The notes under the pieces were generated by a model. The model ran no database searches and had not been told where the DNA came from. It saw nothing but the letters and a program-made list of their open reading frames with translations. Position numbers and translations under genes: made by a program. This document shows, in pieces, positions 6,528-14,711 of a DNA stretch of 17,201 nt. The DNA is from JANNVK01 sp031414415 (lineage in GTDB: Bacteria > Acidobacteriota > Blastocatellia > Pyrinomonadales > Pyrinomonadaceae). Where the stretch lies: positions 1 to 17,201 of the forward strand of contig JANNVK010000080.1 of NCBI GenBank assembly GCA_031414415.1, read 5' to 3'. The stretch's first letter is position 1. Each line of letters opens with the position of its first letter.

Positions 6528-6564
6528 TTAATGGTATTAAGTCTAAAAAGGAAAAGAAAAGCCT

Positions 6565-6825
6565 ATGTTCTGCGTTTCGTGTGGTTTTGAATTGCCAAAA
6601 AATTCAGTTGCTTGTTCCGCGTGCGGCGAAAATTTTAATGGACTTTCGAATAAAATTATTATTAATACTAACAAACCTAGAAACGAGGTCTCTTTTCTAG
6701 GTTTGTTTGGTGCTTTTGTGTTTATTTGCCTTGTAGCGGCGGCGGGATTTTTTGGCTACAAAGAATACAAGGAATATCAGAAGAATCAAAATAGTGGAGT
6801 TGATTTAAATATAAGAATTAAATAA
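6565..6825 (+). CDS. Zinc-ribbon protein with one membrane segment
   Basis: An 86-aa protein. Residues 3-21 form a small zinc ribbon with two pairs of cysteines: CVSCGFELPKNSVACSAC gives CxxC, a 12-residue spacer and CxxC. After a linker, residues about 43-66 form one hydrophobic membrane helix (FLGLFGAFVFICLVAAAGFFGY), and a charged tail (YKEYKEYQKNQ) follows. No signal peptide is visible, so the ribbon is likely cytoplasmic. Such proteins are common and mostly of unknown role. AAGGA at 6548-6552 lies 12 nt before the ATG, a little long. The gene converges on the alpha-2-macroglobulin gene with 59 bp between stops and no strong terminator. A 14-bp perfect inverted repeat lies inside the coding sequence between the ribbon and the membrane helix. 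Confidence 0.7.
   Translation: MFCVSCGFELPKNSVACSACGENFNGLSNKIIINTNKPRNEVSFLGLFGAFVFICLVAAAGFFGYKEYKEYQKNQNSGVDLNIRIK
6670..6707. repeat. Perfect 14-bp inverted repeat inside the zinc-ribbon gene
   Basis: AACAAACCTAGAAA (6670-6683) is the exact complement of 6694-6707, with a 10-nt loop. It encodes the linker between the zinc ribbon and the membrane helix. In shape it resembles a terminator stem, but it is followed by a mixed G/T stretch rather than a clean T run. Confidence 0.75.
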
Positions 6826-6884
6826 ATAAAAGCCTAGTTTTAAAAAACTCTAATCAAAAAAACTGTCGAATTTCCCGCAACCAA

Positions 6885-9800
6885 TTACTTAACAACAAAC
6901 CTCAACGGCGAAACAACACCTCGCGATTCTTCATTGTAATAATCATAAATAATCGAAGCTGGAGTTTGTGCATTGATTCCATATCGCGGTTTGAACGAAA
7001 AATTAAACTTGCTTCCGCCGGCTTTTGCCCACATATAAACGACAATTCTGTCTGGCAAAATATCGTATCGGCTCAAACTCCAATCATTTTTGAAGGCTTC
7101 TTCTAGCGATTCACGCGAAACATTTGCTCCCGGCGGAATCCCGATTTCAGCCAGCAACATTCCGTAACCTTTGAAGCCAATTCGTTCTGCTTCGACCGAA
7201 CAAGTTATGTTTTCCATGATTTTCGCGTTCAGTTTATCGCATTTGTAATCAAGCCGAATCGCCCGCGAATCATTAACACTTCGGTTTGTAGATTCTGAAT
7301 TTTTCCAATCGATATAATGAGTTTTGACGATTTGCGACATTAACGCCGAATTTTCAGAACTTGTTATGTCTAAACGGTTTGCGTTTGATAGCTTATCAGA
7401 AAGCGGAATAATTATTGGTTCAATTTGAACAGCCGAAACTGCAAACTCTTGTAACTTTTCGCCATTGAGTTTAACTGAAATTGTCTGATTTTTGCTTTCT
7501 GAAAGTGATGCAAGAAACGCATCAAGCACGTTTATCGTCGTCTGCGTTGAATACCAAACTCCGTATCGATCTTTGTATTTCAGTAAAAACATTGTAGCTT
7601 TAGAGATGAGATTCTTATTTTCATCCTTCATCCTTCCGCCTTCATCCTTCAAAAGTGCCTGCAAAACCAACGCCGAAGTTTCGATTCTGCCCGCTGTTCC
7701 CCAACCGTAAAATGGCGTATTCGTTTCCAAATTCCAATAAACCGTGTTGCCTTCAACTTTTGCTAAATTTTGCAAACGTTCGACAGTTTTTTCGGCTTCG
7801 ACAATGTTGCCTGCGTCAAAACTTGCGAGTGCGTAAAGTGCCAATGTATAAGGTTCATCAAGTTCGGAATTAGTTGATTTCAAATAGTTTAAGGCTTTTT
7901 CCAAGGTAGAAACACGCAAGTTAGTAAGTGTATCGATTTTTTTCAAGGCAGAAACGCGACCGTCAGGAAGCGTGTTAGGCTCATTCGAAACAAGCTCATT
8001 CAGAGCCTCGTTTCTTCCTATCATCGCCAGAGTTCGTGCAACATAACTCGTAAAAAGTTTGTTTCTTCGCAAATCTTCGTTTGTTTCGTAATAGTATTTT
8101 TTTGTGAAACTTCCGTCTTCGCGTTGTTGTTTTATCAAATAATTTGTTGCGTTTTCGATAACTTTTTCGTCCACTTCAATTTTCGATTTTGCATCATTCA
8201 AAAACCGCAAAGCATAGGCGGTTAAAGCAATATCAGACGAATCTTTTCCGCCCCAATATGAAAATCCGCCGTCCGCAATTTGATAACCGAGAAGTCTTTC
8301 GTAGCCTAATTTCAAATTTTTCTTTGCTTGTTTAACTATTGAAGCAGAGATTAGTTGTTGCTGCGACGCAACGATTTTCTCCGTGTCTCCGAGTCTCTTT
8401 GTCACCGTTTCGCCAAATTTAAGAATCATCAAATTCGGATAAGTTGACGAAATTGTCTGCTCGCCGCAACCGTAAGGTCTTTGCAGCAAACCTTCGACCG
8501 ATTCCGTCACGTGCGACATTAAATTTGGATAAATTTTGAGCTCGGCTTTGTTGGTTTTCGGCAACATATTTTCGGGGAAATTAACCTCAAACTGAGCCGA
8601 ATTTGCAAATAATTTTGATTCTGAGCGGACAATTTCTTCACCATTTGGGCGAACTGTTACGGGTTTTTCAATTGCGTCTGAATCTCGCGACTTTCCTTGG
8701 GCAATCGCTGTAACTCTCTGTTTACCGTCTTTTATCGGCATAATCGCTTTGAAACCAAAGATTGCATTGCTTGCCGCGTTTTTAGCAACTTCTATTTTTT
8801 GAGTTTGTCCGTTTTGCACTATTTGCCCAGTCGCTATCGCTCTCGGTTCTGATTCGAGGAACGAAAACCAATCTGATTTCGACATTGTTATATCAACTTT
8901 CTGCTTGGTCGGTGTGTAATTGCGAACCTGTGTCGGTAGATAAATTTCGTCGTCTTCAGTCAAAAATTTCGGTGGATCGAGGTCAACGAAAAATGGTTGA
9001 AAGGCTTGCACTTCTTTTTCTGCAACACCGATTTTGCCGTTTTTTGTTGAAGCAATTGTGTAAAGTTTCCACGTTGTAATATTGTCCGCCATTTTGAATT
9101 TTAGTTCAGCTTTGCCGTCTGCGTTAGTAATCAATTCGGGCGACCAAACAAGCGTTTCAGGGAAATATTCACGAAGTTTAGGCGTAGATTTTTGTGAAGA
9201 ATTTTGTTCTGCTTCTTTTTCTTGTGTCGTTGCTCCTGGTTGTAATTGAACTAATTGAAGAAAGTTTCTACCGTTTATCGGCAAACTTACAATTTGGGAA
9301 GCAGATACAGAATTTTCTATTCTTGAACTTGTTGACTCTACAATATCTGCACTACTTGCCGTAATATCAACGACCGAACTAACACTTCCGACTTCCATCG
9401 TAAAATCAATTTTAACAGTATTGTTTGCGGTTACGGGAACATTCGAGCGAACTGAACTTTTGAAGCCGTTTGCGTCGGCTCTAACCGAATAAGTTCCAGC
9501 CGCAAGGTTCGCAATTGTGAAATTTCCTTCATCATTTGAGGTTGTATTTCGAGTTGTTTGTAATATTTCATTAGTTGCAGTAATGTTTGCATTTGGAATA
9601 ATCGCTCCTTGCGAATCGGTAACTATTCCTTGAATTGAACCTGTTCCGTCATTTAAAAAAATATTTTGAACAACGGGCTTTTTATCGTTTTTCGATTGCT
9701 CTGAAATAATTAACAAAAATTGTGTAATCGTAAAATCGTCATTCGTATATAAGTTTCGGTCGAGACCTTTGCTTCGCAATGTAAATGCAATTATTTCTTG

Positions 9801-12800
9801 AGTTACAGGTTTGATTATAGTTTTTTGTCTAGCTTTTTCTTCGCCATATTTCTGCACATTTTCAACTGAAACTTTATCGGTATATTTTGAAAATTGTGTT
9901 TTTTGTAGATAAACTTTTTCGCCATAACCATCGCGGATTTTATCTAATTCAACATCATTTTCTTTCAGAAGCCTGACAAAATCTACTAGGGTTTCTGGCA
10001 AACTCTTAGCATTTCGCAAGATTTGGTTGATTTTGACATCGGTTTCCGCAAAGTAATCTTGTTGGCTTAGATAAAGATTAAAATCATCGTCATAAGAACA
10101 ATCGCAATCAACTCCATTTGCTCCAAAACTACGGATTCGAAGTTGATAATATCTTCCAGAAACTTCAAATTTAAATTGATAAGGACGACCGAAACGATCT
10201 TTCATTTCTGTAATTCCAAGCTCGGCAAACAAAGTTTTTTCATCGCGGATATAAGTTCCAGTTCGTTTGTGAAACGCTGTAACTGCTTTATCTATGCTAT
10301 TTCCTGTTGGTGTGAAATAAACAAAGCTCAGGCTTGAAATTGTTAAATCATCTTTTGTATCAAACTTTTTGTCAGCACCGGCAGAGACGATACGCAAAAT
10401 GTCGTTCACTTTATCAACTTCAAAAACTGCACGATATTTTTGTTCCCAAGGATCATTTAATTCATCAAAATTAATACCTTTTTCAGATAAAATTTTACGC
10501 AAGCTCAAATCGTCAATCGGATGTTCAAAATTTCGAGTTTTGTAATTATCAGCCAATTTTATTTCCAGCGGTTCAAATTGTTTTTTGAAGAAATCGGCAT
10601 AAACGGATTTTGCATCAGTATCCGTTTTATTACTGCGAAAAATGTTTGGATAATAAGTTTCATCGTAAAGCATTGCCTCAGCAACAAGTTGCATCTCATC
10701 GGAAATCGGTTTCGATAAGTCCAATGAATTAAGGTCTTTAATGTTCACGCCCGCAAGCGATTCGCCGTAACCGAGCCAACCATAAAAATTTGCAAACATT
10801 CCACTAAATTCACTATCAGTTCTCGCACGTTCTTCAACTGCTTTATCAAAAATCACTACGCCGAGTGCCGAATTTACGGCTTGTCCGACCGAATCTAAAA
10901 CGCTGAAATTAACTTTTGCTTCTTCACTGGGTTTGTAAGTTTCTTTATCAAAATTAGCTGAAACTTGCAGATTTTCTTGAGTTGGAAAAATTATTCCACG
11001 TGAAGTTTTGATAAATTCGAGATATTCTTCGCCATCATATTTTTGGGTTCGAGAATTGTAATTTCTTTTAGTTACCTCAAAATACGCGGCAAGTTTCAAA
11101 ACGCCTTGAAATTTTGGATTATATGGAATCTTTAACTCGGCTTTACCGTTTTTTAAATTGACGAAATACGAATCAACTACCGACCAATCTTTGACGACAT
11201 CAACATAAACCAAACCTGTCTGTTTTGTCGAGTTTAACTTTATTTTTACAGCTTCACCTGGTCTAAAAATTGTCCGCTCGTTCTGAATTTGTAAATAATC
11301 GGCATCATCAAAATTTATATCATCATCATATCTATCGTAGTTTTCACCGCCAAAAGTTCCAATTAGAATGTTTTTATCTTTGGCGATTATTTCGATTTCC
11401 AAATCGTCATCTATATCTTCAAACTTTGGACGATAAAAACTTAATTTGCCAACACCGTAAGAATTAGTTTTAACCTTTTGAATCGTGCGATATTTTTCAT
11501 CATCGCCATTTTCCTCACGACCTTTTAGTTCGACATCACAAACTGCGGGCGAACCATCAGCATAAAATGTTGTAACGTAAGCATTTATCGGCAAGTTCGG
11601 GTTTTTGTCATCACGATTTCCGATAAAATAGACGTGAATTGGTTCGCGTGTCACACGAACATCAAAACGTCTTTGCTCGGTTCGGTTCGTGGTTAAATCG
11701 GTAAAATACGCGGTAAAATTCAGATCGGTAAATTTACGATAAGTGTTTTCTTTTAAAGATTTATGAGCATCTTTTAAATCGAATTTTGCCTTATATTTAC
11801 CTGTTTCATCGGTGTTTCCATCGTGCGATTCGCCTTCGTCAATGTCATATTTTTGCTCTTTCCAATTCCATTTTTTTTCGTTTTCACGCACGACGCGAAC
11901 TTTACCTTTGGTTACAGGTTTGCCGAAAAGATAATCGGCATTTACCTCAACCTCGGCGTTCATTTCATCAGGTAAATAGAATGTTTTTAAGGCTTTAGCG
12001 GAAACTGCAAAGTTTGGTAAATCGTAGCGTGAGACTTTAATAACTTGATAACCAGCATATTCTCCTTCACTATTTGTCTGATTTTTTACCCGAATTATAT
12101 ATTTTCCGAGTTTGGCGTTTTCAGGTATTTTCCAAGTAATTGCGGCAATTCCGAATTCCGAAGTTTTCACTTTTTCGCGATATAAAACGGTGTTTTCTTC
12201 GTCTTCAATACGAAATTCTACTTCCGAATCGGCAACAACAACTTTTCCTTCTGTGCCTTTTAACAAAATTCCGCGAACATTTAGCATTTGTTCGGGCTGA
12301 TAAATAGGTTTATCGGTCAACATTAGAAATGATGAAGAGTCGCCATATCCTGACAAATCTTCGCTTGCTTCACGAACAATTCCGTTTTTCTTGCCAATAA
12401 CTGTTATTTTAGAATCGGCTAAATTTGCGTCAATCGGAATTTGAAACTCTAAATTTGCAAAACCTTCATTATCAGTTTCGCCATTTGCACTTAGTTTTAA
12501 CTTTTTATCTTCATCATTATCTTTTAATTCAATTTCTATTTCTGCACTAACTTTAACTCCTTCGACTGATGTGTTACTAAATGGATTTATTGCTCGAATT
12601 CGGCTTCGATACTTCATTCCTGAAAATAATTCTTCAGAAGAAATGACGCGAATTTCAAAAATATCTTTGATAATTTGATTGATCGAAATAATTCCACGGG
12701 AATCGCCGATGCGATAACGTAGTCTAAACCACGCGATGTTTTTTTCATCGGTTTTCATCAAATCGCCGAGTGGTAAGGTTAATTTATAAGTTTCTTTGCC

Positions 12801-13025
12801 GTTTTTTATTCGATGCGACGAAGTTGAAGTTTGGCGAACAACGCCTTGTGTATCAACAAGTTCGAGCAAGATTTTATCGTTGAATGTTTGATTCGGATTA
12901 TCAATAACTAAATTTATCTCAGCCGATGTATCGTTCAAAATAATTGACGATTCATTTTCGAGAACTGTTTGCCCGAAAGCTGAAAATTGACACACGAAGA
13001 ACAAGACGATGAGTATTCGCCACAT
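6885..13025 (-). CDS. Secreted alpha-2-macroglobulin-family protein with a TonB-receptor-like insert
   Basis: A 2046-aa bacterial alpha-2-macroglobulin. Residues 1-19 are a signal peptide ending AFGQ; no lipobox is seen. Macroglobulin domains fill about 20-850 (LTDKPIYQPEQ near 235, YDLPNF near 332, ALGVVIFDKAVEERA near 720). The thioester motif CGEQ is intact (C1520, E1522, Q1523), followed by the helical thioester domain to about 1850 and a C-terminal receptor-binding-like domain. Such proteins trap proteases: cutting of a bait region exposes the thioester, which links to the attacker. Here residues 1129-1286, just before YFPETLVW (from 1287), are an Oar-like carboxypeptidase-regulatory domain plus plug-like segment (LPINGRNF at 1248-1255). 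Before it, about 856-1100, lie three pseudopilin-like modules. GAGGT at 13033-13037 supports the start. It is the last gene of the minus-strand operon; no penicillin-binding protein 1C partner is adjacent. Confidence 0.92.
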   Translation of the reverse strand: MWRILIVLFFVCQFSAFGQTVLENESSIILNDTSAEINLVIDNPNQTFNDKILLELVDTQGVVRQTSTSSHRIKNGKETYKLTLPLGDLMKTDEKNIAWFRLRYRIGDSRGIISINQIIKDIFEIRVISSEELFSGMKYRSRIRAINPFSNTSVEGVKVSAEIEIELKDNDEDKKLKLSANGETDNEGFANLEFQIPIDANLADSKITVIGKKNGIVREASEDLSGYGDSSSFLMLTDKPIYQPEQMLNVRGILLKGTEGKVVVADSEVEFRIEDEENTVLYREKVKTSEFGIAAITWKIPENAKLGKYIIRVKNQTNSEGEYAGYQVIKVSRYDLPNFAVSAKALKTFYLPDEMNAEVEVNADYLFGKPVTKGKVRVVRENEKKWNWKEQKYDIDEGESHDGNTDETGKYKAKFDLKDAHKSLKENTYRKFTDLNFTAYFTDLTTNRTEQRRFDVRVTREPIHVYFIGNRDDKNPNLPINAYVTTFYADGSPAVCDVELKGREENGDDEKYRTIQKVKTNSYGVGKLSFYRPKFEDIDDDLEIEIIAKDKNILIGTFGGENYDRYDDDINFDDADYLQIQNERTIFRPGEAVKIKLNSTKQTGLVYVDVVKDWSVVDSYFVNLKNGKAELKIPYNPKFQGVLKLAAYFEVTKRNYNSRTQKYDGEEYLEFIKTSRGIIFPTQENLQVSANFDKETYKPSEEAKVNFSVLDSVGQAVNSALGVVIFDKAVEERARTDSEFSGMFANFYGWLGYGESLAGVNIKDLNSLDLSKPISDEMQLVAEAMLYDETYYPNIFRSNKTDTDAKSVYADFFKKQFEPLEIKLADNYKTRNFEHPIDDLSLRKILSEKGINFDELNDPWEQKYRAVFEVDKVNDILRIVSAGADKKFDTKDDLTISSLSFVYFTPTGNSIDKAVTAFHKRTGTYIRDEKTLFAELGITEMKDRFGRPYQFKFEVSGRYYQLRIRSFGANGVDCDCSYDDDFNLYLSQQDYFAETDVKINQILRNAKSLPETLVDFVRLLKENDVELDKIRDGYGEKVYLQKTQFSKYTDKVSVENVQKYGEEKARQKTIIKPVTQEIIAFTLRSKGLDRNLYTNDDFTITQFLLIISEQSKNDKKPVVQNIFLNDGTGSIQGIVTDSQGAIIPNANITATNEILQTTRNTTSNDEGNFTIANLAAGTYSVRADANGFKSSVRSNVPVTANNTVKIDFTMEVGSVSSVVDITASSADIVESTSSRIENSVSASQIVSLPINGRNFLQLVQLQPGATTQEKEAEQNSSQKSTPKLREYFPETLVWSPELITNADGKAELKFKMADNITTWKLYTIASTKNGKIGVAEKEVQAFQPFFVDLDPPKFLTEDDEIYLPTQVRNYTPTKQKVDITMSKSDWFSFLESEPRAIATGQIVQNGQTQKIEVAKNAASNAIFGFKAIMPIKDGKQRVTAIAQGKSRDSDAIEKPVTVRPNGEEIVRSESKLFANSAQFEVNFPENMLPKTNKAELKIYPNLMSHVTESVEGLLQRPYGCGEQTISSTYPNLMILKFGETVTKRLGDTEKIVASQQQLISASIVKQAKKNLKLGYERLLGYQIADGGFSYWGGKDSSDIALTAYALRFLNDAKSKIEVDEKVIENATNYLIKQQREDGSFTKKYYYETNEDLRRNKLFTSYVARTLAMIGRNEALNELVSNEPNTLPDGRVSALKKIDTLTNLRVSTLEKALNYLKSTNSELDEPYTLALYALASFDAGNIVEAEKTVERLQNLAKVEGNTVYWNLETNTPFYGWGTAGRIETSALVLQALLKDEGGRMKDENKNLISKATMFLLKYKDRYGVWYSTQTTINVLDAFLASLSESKNQTISVKLNGEKLQEFAVSAVQIEPIIIPLSDKLSNANRLDITSSENSALMSQIVKTHYIDWKNSESTNRSVNDSRAIRLDYKCDKLNAKIMENITCSVEAERIGFKGYGMLLAEIGIPPGANVSRESLEEAFKNDWSLSRYDILPDRIVVYMWAKAGGSKFNFSFKPRYGINAQTPASIIYDYYNEESRGVVSPLRFVVK
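7621..7648. repeat. Heptanucleotide short tandem repeat inside the alpha-2-macroglobulin gene
   Basis: Four 7-nt units (TCATCCT, TCATCCT, TCCGCCT, TCATCCT) lie end to end and a degenerate fifth unit follows. On the coding strand they give KDEGGRMKDE-like residues near 1793-1802 of the protein. The unit resembles heptameric repeat families that expand in several bacterial genomes. Confidence 0.7.
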
Positions 13026-13110
13026 AAGTTAAACCTCAATTTTACAATGTTTTAGAAAAGCTGTTTATCAAGATGAGATGAGTTTTAAATTGGTTGCTTT
13101 GACAGCAAAA

Positions 13111-13860
13111 TTAATTCAAAGGAGTAAAAGATTCGCTGACGGCGGCGTGCAGTTTTTTTGCTAAATCTTTGCGATTGTCAGCTTGAATTGGTTTTTCGCC
13201 GAAGGTAACAAACGCCTCAAAACCTGGCATTTTAAACATTTCCCACATATGTCCGACTAAAGTTGATTCCATTCGCCACCAGCAGATTGATTCGCTGGCA
13301 GACGGAAATTTGTCTGGTGCTTCGTAGCGGATTGAGGCGTAATAAACCGGTAAATTTGCGGCTGAAGCAAACTCGAAAAATGACGATTTGAAAGGTAAAA
13401 CGCTTGAACCGTTTGTAGTTGTGCCTTCCGGAAAAACAACAACGCCTTCGCCCTGATTTAGTGTTTCTAATATTTCACTTCCAGCACGCGGAATGTCGCG
13501 TTTGTTGCCGCGATTGATGTAAATATTGCCAAAATTTCCGATCATTGTTCCGGCAAGTGACCAACTTTCAATTTCGCCTTTAGTGACAAAAATATTTTCT
13601 AAAACCGAGCGAACAAGCGGAATATCAATATAACTTAAATGATTTGAAACGAGAAAAAATGGCGGTCGCGGAATTTGTCCTGAAACGGTAACTTTAACAC
13701 CTGCAATGTTTAAAAATCCTTTTGCCCAATATTTAAAAATAAGTTGTCGCCAAAACGGTTTGTTCGAAATGAAAAAGTCGCCAATAAACCAAACGGCATA
13801 AATTCCGAAAGTTAGTGCAAAAAAAAGCGGAATACGAATTATAGAACGAAGGTATTTCAT
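13111..13860 (-). CDS. PlsC/OlsA-like lysophospholipid acyltransferase
   Basis: A 249-aa membrane-associated acyltransferase. An N-terminal hydrophobic segment (about 8-30) precedes the catalytic NHLSYID (H74 and D79, the HX4D motif). GNIYINRG near 111-118 and FPEGTT at 143-148 are further acyltransferase motifs. Enzymes of this family move an acyl chain from acyl-ACP or acyl-CoA to a hydroxyl group. The generic role is phosphatidic acid synthesis. Here the preceding gene encodes an OlsB-like N-acyltransferase and its stop codon directly abuts this ATG (TAA then ATG, no spacer). I therefore infer an OlsA-like job: acylating the 3-hydroxyl of a lyso-amino-acid lipid. Translational coupling is likely, since no strong ribosome-binding site precedes the ATG. 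A phospholipid role cannot be excluded. Confidence 0.85.
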   Translation of the reverse strand: MKYLRSIIRIPLFFALTFGIYAVWFIGDFFISNKPFWRQLIFKYWAKGFLNIAGVKVTVSGQIPRPPFFLVSNHLSYIDIPLVRSVLENIFVTKGEIESWSLAGTMIGNFGNIYINRGNKRDIPRAGSEILETLNQGEGVVVFPEGTTTNGSSVLPFKSSFFEFASAANLPVYYASIRYEAPDKFPSASESICWWRMESTLVGHMWEMFKMPGFEAFVTFGEKPIQADNRKDLAKKLHAAVSESFTPLN

Positions 13861-14706
13861 TTATTTCAAGTGTTCAAAAGGTTGGAAAAACATCTTGTAA
13901 TATCGTTCTTCCATTGCTTCAACGTCAATGATAACAAAGAAATCAATCGTTTTAAATTGGCGGTCGATAACTGGTTCGCCACAAACTTTTGCACCAATTC
14001 TTAAATATGTGCCGAAGAGTTTTGGCAATTCAATGTCTTCAACTGAATCTTCGGTGAGAAAATCGACAGGTTTGCATTGGCAATCTTCGCGTGCGTCAAC
14101 GCGAAATTTGTCGTGAATATGATTATCGCGTTTGAGAATTCGTGCAGCACGTCTGCCTTCACTGCAATCGACTGTAAAAAGTGAACAGCAACCAAACAAA
14201 TAACGCTTTCGAGATTTGGTCGCATACATTGCCAAACCTTTCCATAACAGAAACAAAACACGTGAGTTACGGTGTTCGCGAGAAATGCATGCACGTCCAA
14301 TTTCCATTGCTTCATTTAGCATTTCAGCTGGCAAATTTTCGATCATAAACTCGCCTGCAGAATAAAAGCCACGAGCGTTTTTTGCCATTTCAATCGTCCG
14401 AATTCGATAAGTACCGACAACGGTATTCGTCTCTTTTTCAATCACAATAAGATGATGACAAGTAAAATCAAATTCATCTTCGTCGCGTTCCGTGAGAAAT
14501 GACGATTCTAAACCTTCGTGTAATTCAAGATTAAAAACTTCGAAACGCAGACGCAACGCCGCGTCAATTTCTTCGGGTGTGCGTGCGAAGCGTGTGATAT
14601 ATCGACCTTCGGCTATTTCTTCTGTTGGAATATTTTCCATACGAAAAGGGTAATCAAAAGATTTTTGCAAATCGGGTGCAGTTGATTCGTGTATAGAAGT
14701 TGACAT
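13861..14706 (-). CDS. OlsB-like N-acyltransferase (GNAT fold, Acetyltransf_5/hemolysin-like)
   Basis: A 281-aa protein of the OlsB/FeeM-like branch of the GNAT fold. Evidence is the block LRLRFEVFNLELHEG at about 51-65, the strand VVGTYRIRT near 97-104, and EIGRACISREHRN at 135-147, a hallmark of this family. OlsB condenses 3-hydroxyacyl-ACP with the alpha-amino group of ornithine to give lyso-ornithine lipid, and related enzymes use glycine or other amino acids. The amino acid used here cannot be read from sequence. The gene is followed without a gap by the PlsC-like gene, the order expected for a two-step aminolipid pathway. It starts 5 nt after the stop of the TonB-C gene (spacer ACCAA), so it is almost certainly co-transcribed with it. 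Confidence 0.82.
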   Translation of the reverse strand: MSTSIHESTAPDLQKSFDYPFRMENIPTEEIAEGRYITRFARTPEEIDAALRLRFEVFNLELHEGLESSFLTERDEDEFDFTCHHLIVIEKETNTVVGTYRIRTIEMAKNARGFYSAGEFMIENLPAEMLNEAMEIGRACISREHRNSRVLFLLWKGLAMYATKSRKRYLFGCCSLFTVDCSEGRRAARILKRDNHIHDKFRVDAREDCQCKPVDFLTEDSVEDIELPKLFGTYLRIGAKVCGEPVIDRQFKTIDFFVIIDVEAMEERYYKMFFQPFEHLK

Positions 14707-14711
14707 TTGGT

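Noticed and set aside
3878..6530. Integron attC sites
   Set aside because: The repeats do not match the GTTRRRY/RYYYAAC core motifs, lack the paired arms of attC and no integron integrase is present.
3878..6530. CRISPR array
   Set aside because: The four repeats are imperfect, separated by whole genes and unevenly spaced.
7492..7710. 72-aa plus-strand ORF containing FILPPSSF
   Set aside because: It arises from the heptamer repeat read on the non-coding strand of the alpha-2-macroglobulin gene.
13093..13107. Small hairpin between the PlsC-like and alpha-2-macroglobulin genes
   Set aside because: It has only a 5-bp stem and no T run on the transcribed side, too weak to call a terminator.
14001..14315. 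104-aa minus-strand ORF
   Set aside because: It is a shadow frame within the OlsB-like gene, with low-complexity composition and no motif.
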